A DNA stretch of 64,000 nucleotides. Origin: Collinsella sp. GTDB lineage: Bacteria > Actinomycetota > Coriobacteriia > Coriobacteriales > Coriobacteriaceae. The notes beneath the pieces were generated by a model. That model did no database searches. It was given only the letters and a program-made list of their open reading frames with translations, and was not told where the DNA came from. Positions 8,441-16,827 of the stretch are shown here, one piece after another. The stretch lies in the NCBI GenBank assembly GCA_019419505.1, contig DXZS01000017.1, positions 127,032 to 191,031 of the forward strand, given 5' to 3'. Numbering within the stretch: the first letter of the stretch is position 1; every line of letters starts with the position of its first letter. The position numbers were made by a program, and so were the translations under genes.

Positions 8441-9865
8441 GTGGTCTTCGCCCCCCAGGGAAAACAAACGTTGTCGCACCGCGTTTTTGTGACGATCTTT
8501 GTTTGCGCCATGGCGGTTATCGTGGCGTTTACGGTGCTGGGTGCGTTCTTTGTGCAAAACACCTTGGCGGATGCCACGAGTGCCAATCTGGCGCAGGAAA
8601 CCGAGCTCATTGCTGCCGCCCTCGACGAGCAGCAGGAGCCCATCCCGTTCTTGCGTAGCCTCGATCGCGAGGACTTACGCATCACGCTGATTAACAAGGA
8701 TGGATCGGTTGCCTACGACAACGAGGCGTCGCCTTCCGCACTGCCCAACCATGGTGATCGCCCCGAGGTCATCGAGGCCTTTGAGAGTGGTTTGGGTTCC
8801 GCGGAGCGCGCAAGCTCTACGCTCGACGAGATTATGCTGTATCGCGCCGTCACCCTTGATAACGGCCAGGTCGTTCGCTTGGCGCAGGCCCAGCCTGGCG
8901 TTGCGGCGATTTTGCTGTCGATGCTGGCGCCGATGCTGCTTATCGCAGCAGCGGGTGCAGTACTCTCGTTTTTTATGGCGCGCCGTGAGTCCCGTGCCAT
9001 CATCGCGCCGTTACAAGAGGTGGATTTGGATCACCCACGCCGTAGCTATGAGCACGCCTATGCCGAGATGGTTCCCATGCTTGAGCGCATCGAGTCGCAG
9101 CGCCAGGAACTCAAGCGCCAAATGGCGGTGCTAGCGGACAACGACCGTATGCGCCGCGAGTTCACGGCGAATATCACCCATGAGCTCAAGACGCCGCTTA
9201 CGGCGATTTCGGGCTATGCCGAGCTCATCGCAAATGGCATGGTCGAGGGCGAGGACGACCTGCGCAACTTTGGCGGTCGCATCTATCGTGAGGCGGGCCG
9301 CTTGGCAGCGCTTGTCAACGACATCCTTACGCTGTCTAACTTGGACGAGGCCGAACGTGCGACTGAAGGCGAGACAGTGCCCATTGGTTCCACGGAGCCT
9401 ATTGAGCTCTCGCGTGCGATCTACGCGGTTGAGCAGCGTCTTGAACAGGTCGCCCGTCAAGCGAATGTGACGATAAGTCATGAGACCAAGCCTGTGGTCA
9501 TCGAAGGCGTGTCGCGCTTGATCGACGAGCTCATCTATAATCTGGCAAGCAACGCCATCCGCTACAATCGACCCGGCGGTACGGTTACGTTGCAGTGCGG
9601 CACCAACGACGAAGACCATCCGTTCCTCGCTGTCGCCGACACGGGAATCGGTATCGCGCCTGAAGAACAGGGCAAGGTATTTGAGCGGTTCTATCGCGTG
9701 GACAAGAGTAGGTCCAAGGCACGCGGCGGAACCGGCCTGGGGCTTGCCATTGTCAAGCATGCGGCCCTGTATCATCACGCCACGCTCGATCTGTCGAGTG
9801 AGTTGGGCGTGGGAACCACCATTACGGTGACGTTTCCCATACAGCAGGACGAGCCATTCGCATAG
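8441..9865 (+). CDS. PhoR-like sensor histidine kinase
   Basis: A 474-residue membrane kinase. A first transmembrane helix (about 14-37) is followed by an extracellular domain of about 110 residues (roughly 40-150), a second helix (155-178) and the cytoplasmic kinase. H247 lies in FTANITHELKTPLTAISGYAEL, the motif typical of PhoR. The ATPase core shows N box LIYNLASNAIRYN, G1 DTGIGIAPEEQ, F box FERFYRVDKS and G2 GGTGLGLAIVKH. The start is a GTG; GAGGAG overlapping the stop of the upstream regulator serves as ribosome-binding site. It pairs with the regulator in one operon. Phosphate sensing is inferred from the neighbouring pstB. Confidence 0.92.
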   Translation: MVFAPQGKQTLSHRVFVTIFVCAMAVIVAFTVLGAFFVQNTLADATSANLAQETELIAAALDEQQEPIPFLRSLDREDLRITLINKDGSVAYDNEASPSALPNHGDRPEVIEAFESGLGSAERASSTLDEIMLYRAVTLDNGQVVRLAQAQPGVAAILLSMLAPMLLIAAAGAVLSFFMARRESRAIIAPLQEVDLDHPRRSYEHAYAEMVPMLERIESQRQELKRQMAVLADNDRMRREFTANITHELKTPLTAISGYAELIANGMVEGEDDLRNFGGRIYREAGRLAALVNDILTLSNLDEAERATEGETVPIGSTEPIELSRAIYAVEQRLEQVARQANVTISHETKPVVIEGVSRLIDELIYNLASNAIRYNRPGGTVTLQCGTNDEDHPFLAVADTGIGIAPEEQGKVFERFYRVDKSRSKARGGTGLGLAIVKHAALYHHATLDLSSELGVGTTITVTFPIQQDEPFA

Positions 9866-9890
9866 CGATACAACATAGATATTGATGTAG

Positions 9891-9925
9891 ACGCCGCATT
9901 TGACTTTCGGGTGCGGCGTTGTTGC
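9891..9925 (+). terminator. Probable terminator after the PhoR-like gene
   Basis: ACGCCGCA pairs with TGCGGCGT around a 13-base loop. The tail is only moderately T-rich, so termination may be partial. Confidence 0.5.
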
Positions 9926-10060
9926 GCAATTTTACGATTGCTTCCGACATTTTTACAGGAGAGCCTGTTTCTTATGTATAGAGTTTGGTCTCGGTAAAAA
10001 GATGCGATAACATACGGACAGTTTTGTCAATCCGAACTGGGGAAATGAAAGGCAAGCTGC

Positions 10061-10717
10061 ATGACCCTTCTCGAACTGTTCCAGCTGCTGAAGAAGCACC
10101 TCAAGCTGGTCATCACCCTTCCGGTGGTCTGCGCGATCGCCATGGGCATCGTGTCCTTCGTTGCGATGGACAACACCTATACCGCGACGACGAGCATGTA
10201 CATTCTCGCCAAGACCGACGATAGCGGTCAGATGAGCTACAACGATCTCTCGGCGAGCCAGATGCTTTCCAACGATATCGCCACGCTGCTGGATAGCGAT
10301 AGCGTTAAGAGCGGCGCCGCCAAAGAACTGGGCCTTACCGATCTGGATGACTACAAGGTGTCTGTTTCCTCCGAGACCACCACGCGTGTCATTACGCTTT
10401 CGGTTACCGGCACCGATGCCAAGGAGACGGCTGAGGTCGCAAAGGCCATTGCCAGCTCGGTGAGTACGGTCGCTCAGAACGTCGGCGCTGCCCAGAGCAT
10501 CAACGTTATCGACGAGGCTAAGACCCCCGAAGCCCCCAGCGGCCCCAAGCGCACGCTGTATATTGCCGTCGCGTTCCTCGCCGGTATCTTTATCGCAGTT
10601 GCCTATGTCGTTTTGGCAGACATGCTCAATACCCGCATCCGCGGTGCCGAAGAGGCAGAAGAGCTCCTGGGTATTCCCGTTGTTGGCCGAATTCCGGCTA
10701 TGAAAGGTGGTAAATAG
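10061..10717 (+). CDS. Wzz-type polysaccharide co-polymerase / kinase activator (CpsC/YveK-like)
   Basis: A 218-residue membrane protein. Two transmembrane helices (about 16-36 and 166-188) flank an extracellular alpha/beta domain beginning YTATTSMYILAK, typical of the Wzz/CpsC family; the C-terminal stub RIRGAEEAEELLGIPVVGRIP is the segment that activates a partner BY-kinase. It controls chain length of surface polysaccharide and recruits CpsD. The start ATG has an AAAGG site. The next gene begins two bases after its stop. The set CpsC-CpsD-CpsB is intact, but no glycosyltransferase, flippase or polymerase gene adjoins it, so the polysaccharide genes must lie elsewhere or the module regulates something else. 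Confidence 0.88.
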   Translation: MTLLELFQLLKKHLKLVITLPVVCAIAMGIVSFVAMDNTYTATTSMYILAKTDDSGQMSYNDLSASQMLSNDIATLLDSDSVKSGAAKELGLTDLDDYKVSVSSETTTRVITLSVTGTDAKETAEVAKAIASSVSTVAQNVGAAQSINVIDEAKTPEAPSGPKRTLYIAVAFLAGIFIAVAYVVLADMLNTRIRGAEEAEELLGIPVVGRIPAMKGGK

Positions 10718-10719
10718 GC

Positions 10720-11457
10720 ATGGCTAAGGCAAAGAACACCGATAAGCTCGTTGTGCAGAATGCCGCCAAGACCCTTCTGGCCAACATCCGCTTTGCGAGC
10801 GTGGATGACCCCATTCGCACCATCACCGTTACCTCCTCGATTCCCAACGAGGGCAAGTCTACGGTTTCCATTAACCTTGCTCAGGCAATCGCCACGAGCG
10901 GCAAGAGTGTCCTGCTGGTCGAGGCTGATATGCGTCGCAGGTCCCTTGCCGATATGCTCGGCGTCCGCTCCCGCGGCGGACTCTATGCAGTCCTGTCCGA
11001 GCAGGTTTCTATCGACCAGGCGATTGTCGAGACGGGTCAGAAGAACTTCTACTTCCTCGATGCCGAGCCGCACATTCCCAATCCTGCCGACATCATCGTC
11101 TCCCATCGCTTTGCCAAGCTGGTAAAGGCACTGTCCGCCAAGTTCCAGTACGTCATCTTCGATGCTCCCCCGGTCGGCGCCTTCATCGATGCTGCCGAGA
11201 TTGCCAGCCTGACCGACGGCGCGCTGTTCGTGGTGCGCGAGAACTTTACCAAGCGCGAAGAGGCGCTCAACGCCATCGGTCAGCTTAAGAAGTCCGAGAA
11301 GGTCAAGCTCATCGGTACCGTCATGAATTACTGTGAGACCGAGACCAGCGAGTACTACTATTCTTACTACACTAAGGACGGTAAGAAGGTTAAGAAGGGC
11401 TCCGACAATCAGGGGACTTCCAAAAAGGGCATCTTCACCAACCGAGCAAACGTTTAG
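10720..11457 (+). CDS. BY-type tyrosine-protein kinase (CpsD/CapB-like)
   Basis: A 245-residue cytoplasmic ATPase of the bacterial tyrosine kinase family. Walker A SSIPNEGKST (39-48), Walker A' VLLVEADMRRRSL and Walker B YVIFDAPPVG are all present. The C-terminus carries a tyrosine cluster (SEYYYSYYTKDGKK), the usual autophosphorylation site. It forms a split kinase with the CpsC-like membrane protein encoded immediately upstream, and the PHP phosphatase encoded downstream should reverse the phosphorylation. The start ATG follows GAAAGGTGG that overlaps the end of the previous gene. Confidence 0.92.
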   Translation: MAKAKNTDKLVVQNAAKTLLANIRFASVDDPIRTITVTSSIPNEGKSTVSINLAQAIATSGKSVLLVEADMRRRSLADMLGVRSRGGLYAVLSEQVSIDQAIVETGQKNFYFLDAEPHIPNPADIIVSHRFAKLVKALSAKFQYVIFDAPPVGAFIDAAEIASLTDGALFVVRENFTKREEALNAIGQLKKSEKVKLIGTVMNYCETETSEYYYSYYTKDGKKVKKGSDNQGTSKKGIFTNRANV

Positions 11458-11474
11458 TTGATTAAGGCTGACCT

Positions 11475-12125
11475 ATGCGTGACATTCATTGCCATATCTT
11501 GCCGGGTGTAGACGACGGCGCCGCCGATCTCGATGAGAGCTTGGCGATGCTCGAGGCTGCCAAGCGGGCCGGTGTAACCAGAATCGTTTGCACTCCTCAC
11601 TGCCGTGATCCCTATTTTGATTACGACAAGATGTGGGATGCCTTTGAGCTGCTGCGTGATAACGCTGACGGTTTTCCGCTCCAGATGGGCTTCGAGGTCA
11701 ACCATCGAAAGCTCGTTGAGCTTGGTATCGATGCCGCGGAGCACCTGCATTTCGATGGGACCAACGAGTTTCTGCTCGAGCTTTCGACGCATGCCGATGC
11801 GTATGCGTTTAGAGAGTACGAGAACACGATTTACGATTTGCAGTGCCGTGGCTACCAGGTGATCATCGCTCATCCTGAGCGCTATCGTGCGGTTCAAAAG
11901 GATGTAAGCGTGGCGGAGCGCCTGGTCGATATGGGCTGCAAGCTGCAAGCTTCGGCGGACTTTATTGCCGGCGGTCGCTTTGGTCGCGAGAAAAAGCCGG
12001 CACAGCGCCTGTTCGATCAGAACCTGTACAGCTTCATCGCGAGCGATGCCCATAACGTGGGTCATTACGATTGCCTGGCGAAGGCTCGCGCGAAGTTTAG
12101 CGTGCGCGGAGCTCATTTTCGCTAA
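11475..12125 (+). CDS. PHP-family protein-tyrosine phosphatase (CpsB/YwqE-like)
   Basis: A 216-residue metal-dependent phosphatase that removes phosphate from the CpsD tyrosine cluster. The N-terminal motif DIHCHILPGVDDGA and later CTPHCRD, EVN and SDAHNVGH supply the His/Asp metal ligands of the PHP fold. It is shorter than the usual 240-250 residues, ending shortly after the SDAHN motif (KARAKFSVRGAHFR), so the last helix of the family is reduced. It lies 17 bases after cpsD in the same operon. No ribosome-binding site stands out before the ATG (the upstream sequence is TTAAGGCTGACCT, which contains AAGG). Confidence 0.9.
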   Translation: MRDIHCHILPGVDDGAADLDESLAMLEAAKRAGVTRIVCTPHCRDPYFDYDKMWDAFELLRDNADGFPLQMGFEVNHRKLVELGIDAAEHLHFDGTNEFLLELSTHADAYAFREYENTIYDLQCRGYQVIIAHPERYRAVQKDVSVAERLVDMGCKLQASADFIAGGRFGREKKPAQRLFDQNLYSFIASDAHNVGHYDCLAKARAKFSVRGAHFR

Positions 12126-12163
12126 AATCTGTCCCTAACGTTCGCATTGAATGAAAGGGCAGC

Positions 12164-12664
12164 ATGGATATCCAACTTAAGACGGGATGCTTTGATGACG
12201 CGGCGTTGGTGCGCCGCGTCGTTTTTATGGACGAGCAGGGCTACGAGAATGAGTTCGACGCTATCGACGAGGATCCGAACTGCATTCATGTGACGCTCTA
12301 TGTAGACGGCGAGCTTGCCGGTTGCTCGCGCGTGTTTCCCGAAGAGCTTGAGCGCGCGGCTGACGCAGGGGCTCCGGTGTCGCCGGCGTGCGACTTGGAC
12401 GAAGGCGTCGCGGCGGGGGAGACCTACATTATGGGGCGCGTGGCTGTGCTGCCGAGCATGCGCCGTCGCGGTCTGGCGAGCAAGATTGTCGAGGCCAGTG
12501 ATACGTGCGCGCGTGATGCCGGCGCCAAGCTCATTAAGCTGCATGCGCAGGAATACGTGCTGCCGCTCTATGCCAAGGCGGGCTACACGCAGATTGCCCC
12601 GGTGGACTACGAAGACGAGGGCCAGCCCCATGCTTGGATGGCCAAGCGCGTAGATGGCAGATAG
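12164..12664 (+). CDS. GNAT family N-acetyltransferase
   Basis: A 166-residue acetyl-CoA-dependent transferase of the YjcF/ElaA-like branch. The acetyl-CoA loop is seen at GRVAVLPSMRRRGLASKIVE (R/Q-x-x-G-x-G/A type), preceded by the beta strand ETYIMGRVAV, and the C-terminal YAKAGYTQI segment is typical. The N-terminus VRRVVFMDEQGYENEFDAIDEDP is characteristic of this branch. Substrate is unknown. ATG 12164 follows GAAAGGGCAGC. It is 38 bases after the phosphatase and might be read from the same transcript, but no functional link is evident. Confidence 0.88.
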   Translation: MDIQLKTGCFDDAALVRRVVFMDEQGYENEFDAIDEDPNCIHVTLYVDGELAGCSRVFPEELERAADAGAPVSPACDLDEGVAAGETYIMGRVAVLPSMRRRGLASKIVEASDTCARDAGAKLIKLHAQEYVLPLYAKAGYTQIAPVDYEDEGQPHAWMAKRVDGR

Positions 12665-12702
12665 GGACGTTCCTTTCCTGCCGGCAGTCGGGGACACTCC
12701 TT
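12663..12702. repeat. GGGACGTTC-type intergenic repeat
   Basis: The stretch after the GNAT stop (AGGGACGTTCCTTTCCTGCC, then GGCAGT and GGGACACTCC) closely matches 15125-15162 near the IS110 element and is part of the same dispersed family. Confidence 0.7.
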
Positions 12703-12811
12703 GGCAATTGGCGTATCAGAGCGTTTGGACATACAGTTTTTCGATTCCGTATGTATATATGCGCGCTAATGGGTTATAAAATCTAAGTCTGGACATAGCA
12801 GGTCTGCGATG

Positions 12812-12836
12812 CGGCTCGGGCAACCGGGCCGTTTTT
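12812..12836 (+). terminator. Terminator or attenuator in the htpG leader
   Basis: CGGCTCGG-GCAA-CCGGGCCG followed by T5 lies 30 bases before the htpG start. It ends either a short upstream transcript or conditions read-through into htpG. No CIRCE element was seen. Confidence 0.65.
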
Positions 12837-12866
12837 GCGGACGGGGGTAGCGCGAAAGGACTGCAC

Positions 12867-14891
12867 ATGCGTCAATTTAAGACCGAGAGCAAAAAACTGC
12901 TCGACCTCATGATCAACTCCATCTACACCAATAAGGAAATCTTCCTGCGCGAGCTTATCTCTAATGCGAGTGACGCCGTCGACAAGCTCAACTTTAAGAG
13001 CCTGCAGGACCCGAGTGTCAAGCTCGACCAGGGCGACCTGGCTATTCGCGTCTCTTTTGATAAAGACGCCCGCACCATTACCATCTCGGATAACGGCATT
13101 GGCATGACCGCCGAGGAGCTCGAGCGCAATCTGGGCACCATCGCCCATTCCGGCTCCGAGGAGTTTAAGACCGAGAACGCCGAGCAACAGGGCTCCGATG
13201 TCGACATCATCGGCCAGTTTGGCGTGGGCTTCTACTCCGCCTTTATGGTCGCCAGCCACGTGAAGGTCGTCAGCCGCGCTTATGGCGAGGACACCGCCCA
13301 CGTTTGGGAGTCCGACGGTCTTGAGGGCTACACCATCGAGGATGGCGAGCGTGCTGAGCACGGTACCGATGTCATCCTGACGCTGCGCGAGAACGAGAAG
13401 CTCGACGCCGACGGCGAGGCCGAGACCTACGATCGCTTCCTGACCGAGTGGGGCCTCAAGAGCCTGATTCAGCAGTACAGCAACTATGTGCGCTACCCGA
13501 TTCAGATGATGGTGAGCAAGAGCCGCCAGAAACCCAAGCCCGAGGACGCCGGCGACGACTACAAGCCCGAGTACGAGGACTACCAGGAGCTCGAGACCAT
13601 CAACTCCATGACGCCGATTTGGAAAAAGCGCAGCTCCGACGTTGAGCAGAAGGATTACAACGAGTTCTACAAGTCCACGTTCCACGACTTTGACGATCCC
13701 GCGCGCACTATCAGCTTCCATGCCGAGGGTACGCTTGAGTACGATGCGCTGCTGTTTGTGCCGGGCCGCGCCCCGTTCGATCTGTACAGCAAGGACTACG
13801 AGAAGGGCCTGGCGCTCTACAGCTCCAACGTGCTGATTATGGAGAAGTGCGACGACCTGCTGCCCGACTACTACAACTTTGTCCGCGGCGTCGTGGATTC
13901 TGCCGACGTGTCGCTCAACATCTCGCGTGAGACGCTGCAGCAGAACCGTCAGCTCAAGGCCATCGCCAAGCGCGTGGAGAAGAAGATTACCGCCGATCTT
14001 GAGGATATGCGCGACAACGACCGCGAGGCCTACGAGAAGTTCTTTGAGAACTTTGGCCGCGGTCTTAAGTACGGCATCTACTCGAGCTATGGCATGAAGG
14101 CCGATGAGCTCGCCGACCTGCTACTGTTCTGGTCTGCCAAGGAGCAGAAGATGATTACCCTGGCCGAGTATGCCAAGGGCATGCCCGGGGATCAGAAGGC
14201 CATCTACTACGCCGCCGGCGACTCGCGTGAGCGCTTGGCCAAGATGCCCGTGGTAAAGGGTGTGCTCGACCGCGGCTATGACGTGCTGTTGCTGACGCAG
14301 GATGTGGATGAGTTCACGTTCCAGGCTATGCGTGAGTACGTTGCCGCCGATATGCCTAAGATCTACGAGGACGACGCCGCCCGCGAGGCTGCCGAGAAGG
14401 CCGTTGCCGACGGTGCCGAGCCCGAGGTCGAGGATCGTCACCTGGAGCTCAAGAACGTCGCGACTGGCGATCTTGATCTGGCGACCGAGGACGAGAAGAA
14501 GGAGGCCGAGGACGCCACCAAGGAAAACGAGGACCTCTTTAGCGCTATGAAGGAGGCGCTCGGTGACAAGGTCGAGAAAGTTGCCGTCTCCGCGCGCCTG
14601 ACCGATGCCCCCGCTTGCATCACCACCGAGGGTCCGCTTTCGCTCGAGATGGAGAAGGTGCTCCAGAAGGGACCCGAGGGCGCGCCCGACGGCATGCCCA
14701 AGAGCCAGCGCGTGCTCGAGCTCAACGCCAAGCACCCGGTCTTTGACAAGCTTGTCGCTGCCCAGAAGGCAGGTGACGCCGACAAGATCAAGCAGTACTC
14801 CGGCCTGCTCTACGATCAGGCCCTGCTGGTCGAGGGTATCCTCCCCGAGGACCCCGTTGCCTTCGCGGCGGCTGTCTGCGAGCTGATGTAA
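12867..14891 (+). CDS. htpG: Molecular chaperone HtpG (Hsp90 family)
   Basis: ATP-dependent homodimeric chaperone. The N-terminal GHKL ATPase domain shows IFLRELISNASDAVDKL, the DNGIGMT motif and GQFGVGFYSAFMV; the middle domain has the NISRETLQQNR segment with the catalytic arginine region; the C-terminal dimerisation domain follows. At 674 residues it is slightly longer than E. coli HtpG, because of an acidic insert around residues 500-560 (Glu/Asp/Lys-rich, ending EENEDL-like). The ATG follows a GAAAGGA site. It is transcribed alone and its leader contains a terminator-like hairpin, so some form of leader control is possible. Confidence 0.97.
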   Translation: MRQFKTESKKLLDLMINSIYTNKEIFLRELISNASDAVDKLNFKSLQDPSVKLDQGDLAIRVSFDKDARTITISDNGIGMTAEELERNLGTIAHSGSEEFKTENAEQQGSDVDIIGQFGVGFYSAFMVASHVKVVSRAYGEDTAHVWESDGLEGYTIEDGERAEHGTDVILTLRENEKLDADGEAETYDRFLTEWGLKSLIQQYSNYVRYPIQMMVSKSRQKPKPEDAGDDYKPEYEDYQELETINSMTPIWKKRSSDVEQKDYNEFYKSTFHDFDDPARTISFHAEGTLEYDALLFVPGRAPFDLYSKDYEKGLALYSSNVLIMEKCDDLLPDYYNFVRGVVDSADVSLNISRETLQQNRQLKAIAKRVEKKITADLEDMRDNDREAYEKFFENFGRGLKYGIYSSYGMKADELADLLLFWSAKEQKMITLAEYAKGMPGDQKAIYYAAGDSRERLAKMPVVKGVLDRGYDVLLLTQDVDEFTFQAMREYVAADMPKIYEDDAAREAAEKAVADGAEPEVEDRHLELKNVATGDLDLATEDEKKEAEDATKENEDLFSAMKEALGDKVEKVAVSARLTDAPACITTEGPLSLEMEKVLQKGPEGAPDGMPKSQRVLELNAKHPVFDKLVAAQKAGDADKIKQYSGLLYDQALLVEGILPEDPVAFAAAVCELM

Positions 14892-14897
14892 CTAGGG

Positions 14898-14926
14898 GGT
14901 TACGCGGTTCTACGAACCGCGTAACC
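14898..14926 (+). terminator. Hairpin after htpG
   Basis: A 13-base perfect stem (GGTTACGCGGTTC / GAACCGCGTAACC) with a three-base loop sits seven bases after the stop codon. There is no T run, so it may act as a 3' stabiliser rather than a terminator. Confidence 0.6.
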
Positions 14927-14938
14927 ACTCGACGCTGC

Positions 14939-15037
14939 AAGCCCGCCAGAGCGGCAATCTGCCTTTCAACTTCGGCGGCATGACCAGAAGGTCAATGCCG
15001 CCTTGTTTCAAGGCACCTTGCTCGCTCTGGCGGGCTT
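14939..15037. repeat. Long nested inverted repeat (about 99 bp)
   Basis: The outer arms AAGCCCGCCAGAGCG (14939-14953) and its exact complement (15023-15037) are perfect. The interior keeps pairing with small bulges and ends in GGCGGCATGACC/GGTCAATGCCGCC around AGAA. The whole 99 bases folds into one long hairpin, which could terminate transcription on either strand or be a palindromic mobile repeat. Confidence 0.75.
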
Positions 15038-15073
15038 TCGCTGTCCGCGCCAAAACATCGGCGTTGTTATGGG

Positions 15074-15189
15074 TAGTCGTTGGGGACGTTCTTAAATGAC
15101 TAGTCGTTGGGGAATGTGGCACTTGGGGACGTTCCTTTTCTGCCGGCAGTTTGGGACATTCCTTGCACCATTAGTCGTTGGGTGTTCCT
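15074..15189. repeat. Cluster of TAGTCGTTGGGG / GGGGACGTTC repeats
   Basis: Three TAGTCGTTGGG units start at 15074, 15101 and 15172, and the longer GGGGACGTTCCTTTTCTGCC-type unit lies at 15125-15162. These flank the left side of the IS110 element. They look like REP-type repeats. Confidence 0.75.
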
Positions 15190-15211
15190 ATAGTTTTGTC
15201 AACCGTCGGGG

Positions 15212-16346
15212 CTACTCCCGGTAGGGCACCCGGTCGCGCATCACGGCGTATATCGCCCTGAGCCGCTTCCTCGCGACGGCCTTGAGCGCCCGCCCGTGCC
15301 CCATGCCCCGCGCCCTGCAGGCCCGGTAGTACTCGCCGTAGCGCCCCGAGGACCTCACCAGGCTGTTGCACGAGAAGATCAGCAGGGACTTGAGCCTCGC
15401 GTCGCCGCGCCTGGACGCCCTGACCGACCTCACCGACGTGCCGGAGCTCCTCACCCTCGGGGCTATGCCGCAGTACGAGGCCAGGTGGTCGTGGTCCGGG
15501 AACCTCCCGATGTCGACCGACACCGCGAGCTGCGCCGCGGTCCTCGGGCCGATGCCGGGCACGGTGAGCAGGCACGCGTAGGTCTCGTCGCCCTCGAGCA
15601 GCGCCGCCGTCTCGGCCTCGAGGGCCCCGGCCTCGTCGAGGGCCTCCGATATCCGGGCGGCCAGGAACCTGACCTGCCTGTTCTCGGCCTCGACGAGCGC
15701 CGGCGGGGGCGCGGTGGAGGCGGCCGCGGCCTCCCCGGCGGCCTCGGCCCGCGGGCCCTCGGCCCCGGAGCGGGCGATCCCCCACGCCCCGCCGAACCCG
15801 GCGAGCAGCTCCAGCCACCGCCGGTCCGACAGGTCGACCGCGGCCTCGAGGGCCTGGGCAGGACTCGAGCAGCACCGCGCGCAGGCGGTTCTTGTCCCTG
15901 GTCGCGCAGGCGACGACGTGGTCGCGCTGCGACGAGAGGGCGCGGGCGGCCTCGAGGGCCTCGCCGCGGCCCGGGACCCCCGACAGGGAGTCCGGCACGC
16001 CCAGGGCGGTCCGCGCGATCACCGCGGCGTCGCGCTCGTCGGTCTTGGCCTCGCCGGCGAACAGGCCCGCGGCGCGGCTGGCGGCGAGCCCGGGCAGGTG
16101 GGCGACCCCGAGCCCCGCGGCGCGGGCCCGCCTCACGGCGAGGGACCCTATGTTGCGGAACTGGTCGACGACGACGAGCGTGCCGGCGGGCGCGGAGGCG
16201 AACAGCGCGTCGAGCTCGGCCTCCCTGTTGCGGACGGGGGCGCTGGCCAGCACCTCCCCGTCGCGGTCGATCAGGCAGGCCCAGTGCGATGACTTGCCGA
16301 CGTCCAGGCCGAGCACGGCCGCGGGTCTGGTGGATGGCGCTTTCAC
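15212..16346 (-). pseudogene. IS110-family transposase, interrupted by one frameshift
   Basis: Translation from GTG 16346 (site GGAAGGA seven bases upstream) gives the RuvC-like DEDD domain: LGLDVGKSSHWACLI, VVVDQFRNIG and KTDERDAAVIARTA. At about 15854-15857 one extra base in the CCCAGGCC context shifts the frame. In the second frame the homology resumes as ALEAAVDLSDRRWLELL and continues to the C-terminal Tnp domain with VPGIGPRTAAQLAVSVDIG and the serine-containing SGTSVRSVRASRRGDARLKS, ending at 15212. I traced the sequence between the two and found no other break. Repaired, the protein would be about 378 residues, near family length. Either the element is dead, or the base is an assembly error; a programmed shift is not usual for this family. 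Confidence 0.85.
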
Positions 16347-16580
16347 GGTGGTATCCTTCCGGTAGTCGTTCGACCGGATGGCCTCCCCCTCGGCACTCAC
16401 ATTACCAGCCGCGGCGCCTGCCCGGCACTTTCCTATCAGCCGTCGGGGGCGGCGCGTCCCGCGCCGGCAGCACCCAACGGGCCCTCTCGGGGGCAGGGAC
16501 GTTCGGCCGTGCGCGGGCGCCCGGTCGGCGGCCCGTTCTGGGCGCGCCTCAATCGTAGCCCGAGACGGTCCCGGGCTGAC
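16347..16580 (-). ncRNA. Candidate bridge RNA region of the IS110 element
   Basis: The noncoding stretch upstream of the transposase is where IS110-group elements encode the structured bridge RNA that guides recombination. Here about 230 GC-rich bases without a credible reading frame occupy that place. I did not resolve target- and donor-binding loops by eye, so the call rests on position and family knowledge. Confidence 0.4.
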
Positions 16581-16590
16581 AATTTCGACT

Positions 16591-16641
16591 GTAATGGACG
16601 TTCTTGTTTGACTGGTCATTCAAGAACGTCCCCAATGACTA
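16591..16641. repeat. Inverted copy of the TAGTC..GGGGACGTTC repeat
   Basis: The complement of this stretch reads TAGTCATTGGGGACGTTC and continues TTGAATGAC, matching the units at 15074-15117 in opposite orientation on the other side of the IS. Confidence 0.75.
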
Positions 16642-16827
16642 TTCGAACTGCTATTTTGTGCGGGTTGTGGTTTTGGGAGCTGCGGGAATTTAAGATACTG
16701 TACAACTGTACGTTAACTCATCTTCGTAGTATATTGCTACCCGCAAAACTCAGCACCATTGTGCCGCGAGGCACTAAAGCGCCTACGTACAATGGTTGTC
16801 GATAGTACGATTCGATTCAACGACAGG

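Larger units (their letters stand above)
15190..16590 (-). mobile_element. IS110-family insertion sequence (boundaries approximate)
   Basis: A 1.4 kb GC-rich segment holds one transposase gene of the IS110 (DEDD) family with about 240 noncoding bases before the gene and about 20-30 after it. IS110 elements lack terminal inverted repeats, so the ends are set only by where the flanking GGGGACGTTC repeats stop. The long 5' noncoding end and short 3' end fit the IS110 group rather than IS1111. Base composition (very high G+C, Arg/Ala-rich) differs from the neighbours and supports recent arrival. Confidence 0.75.
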
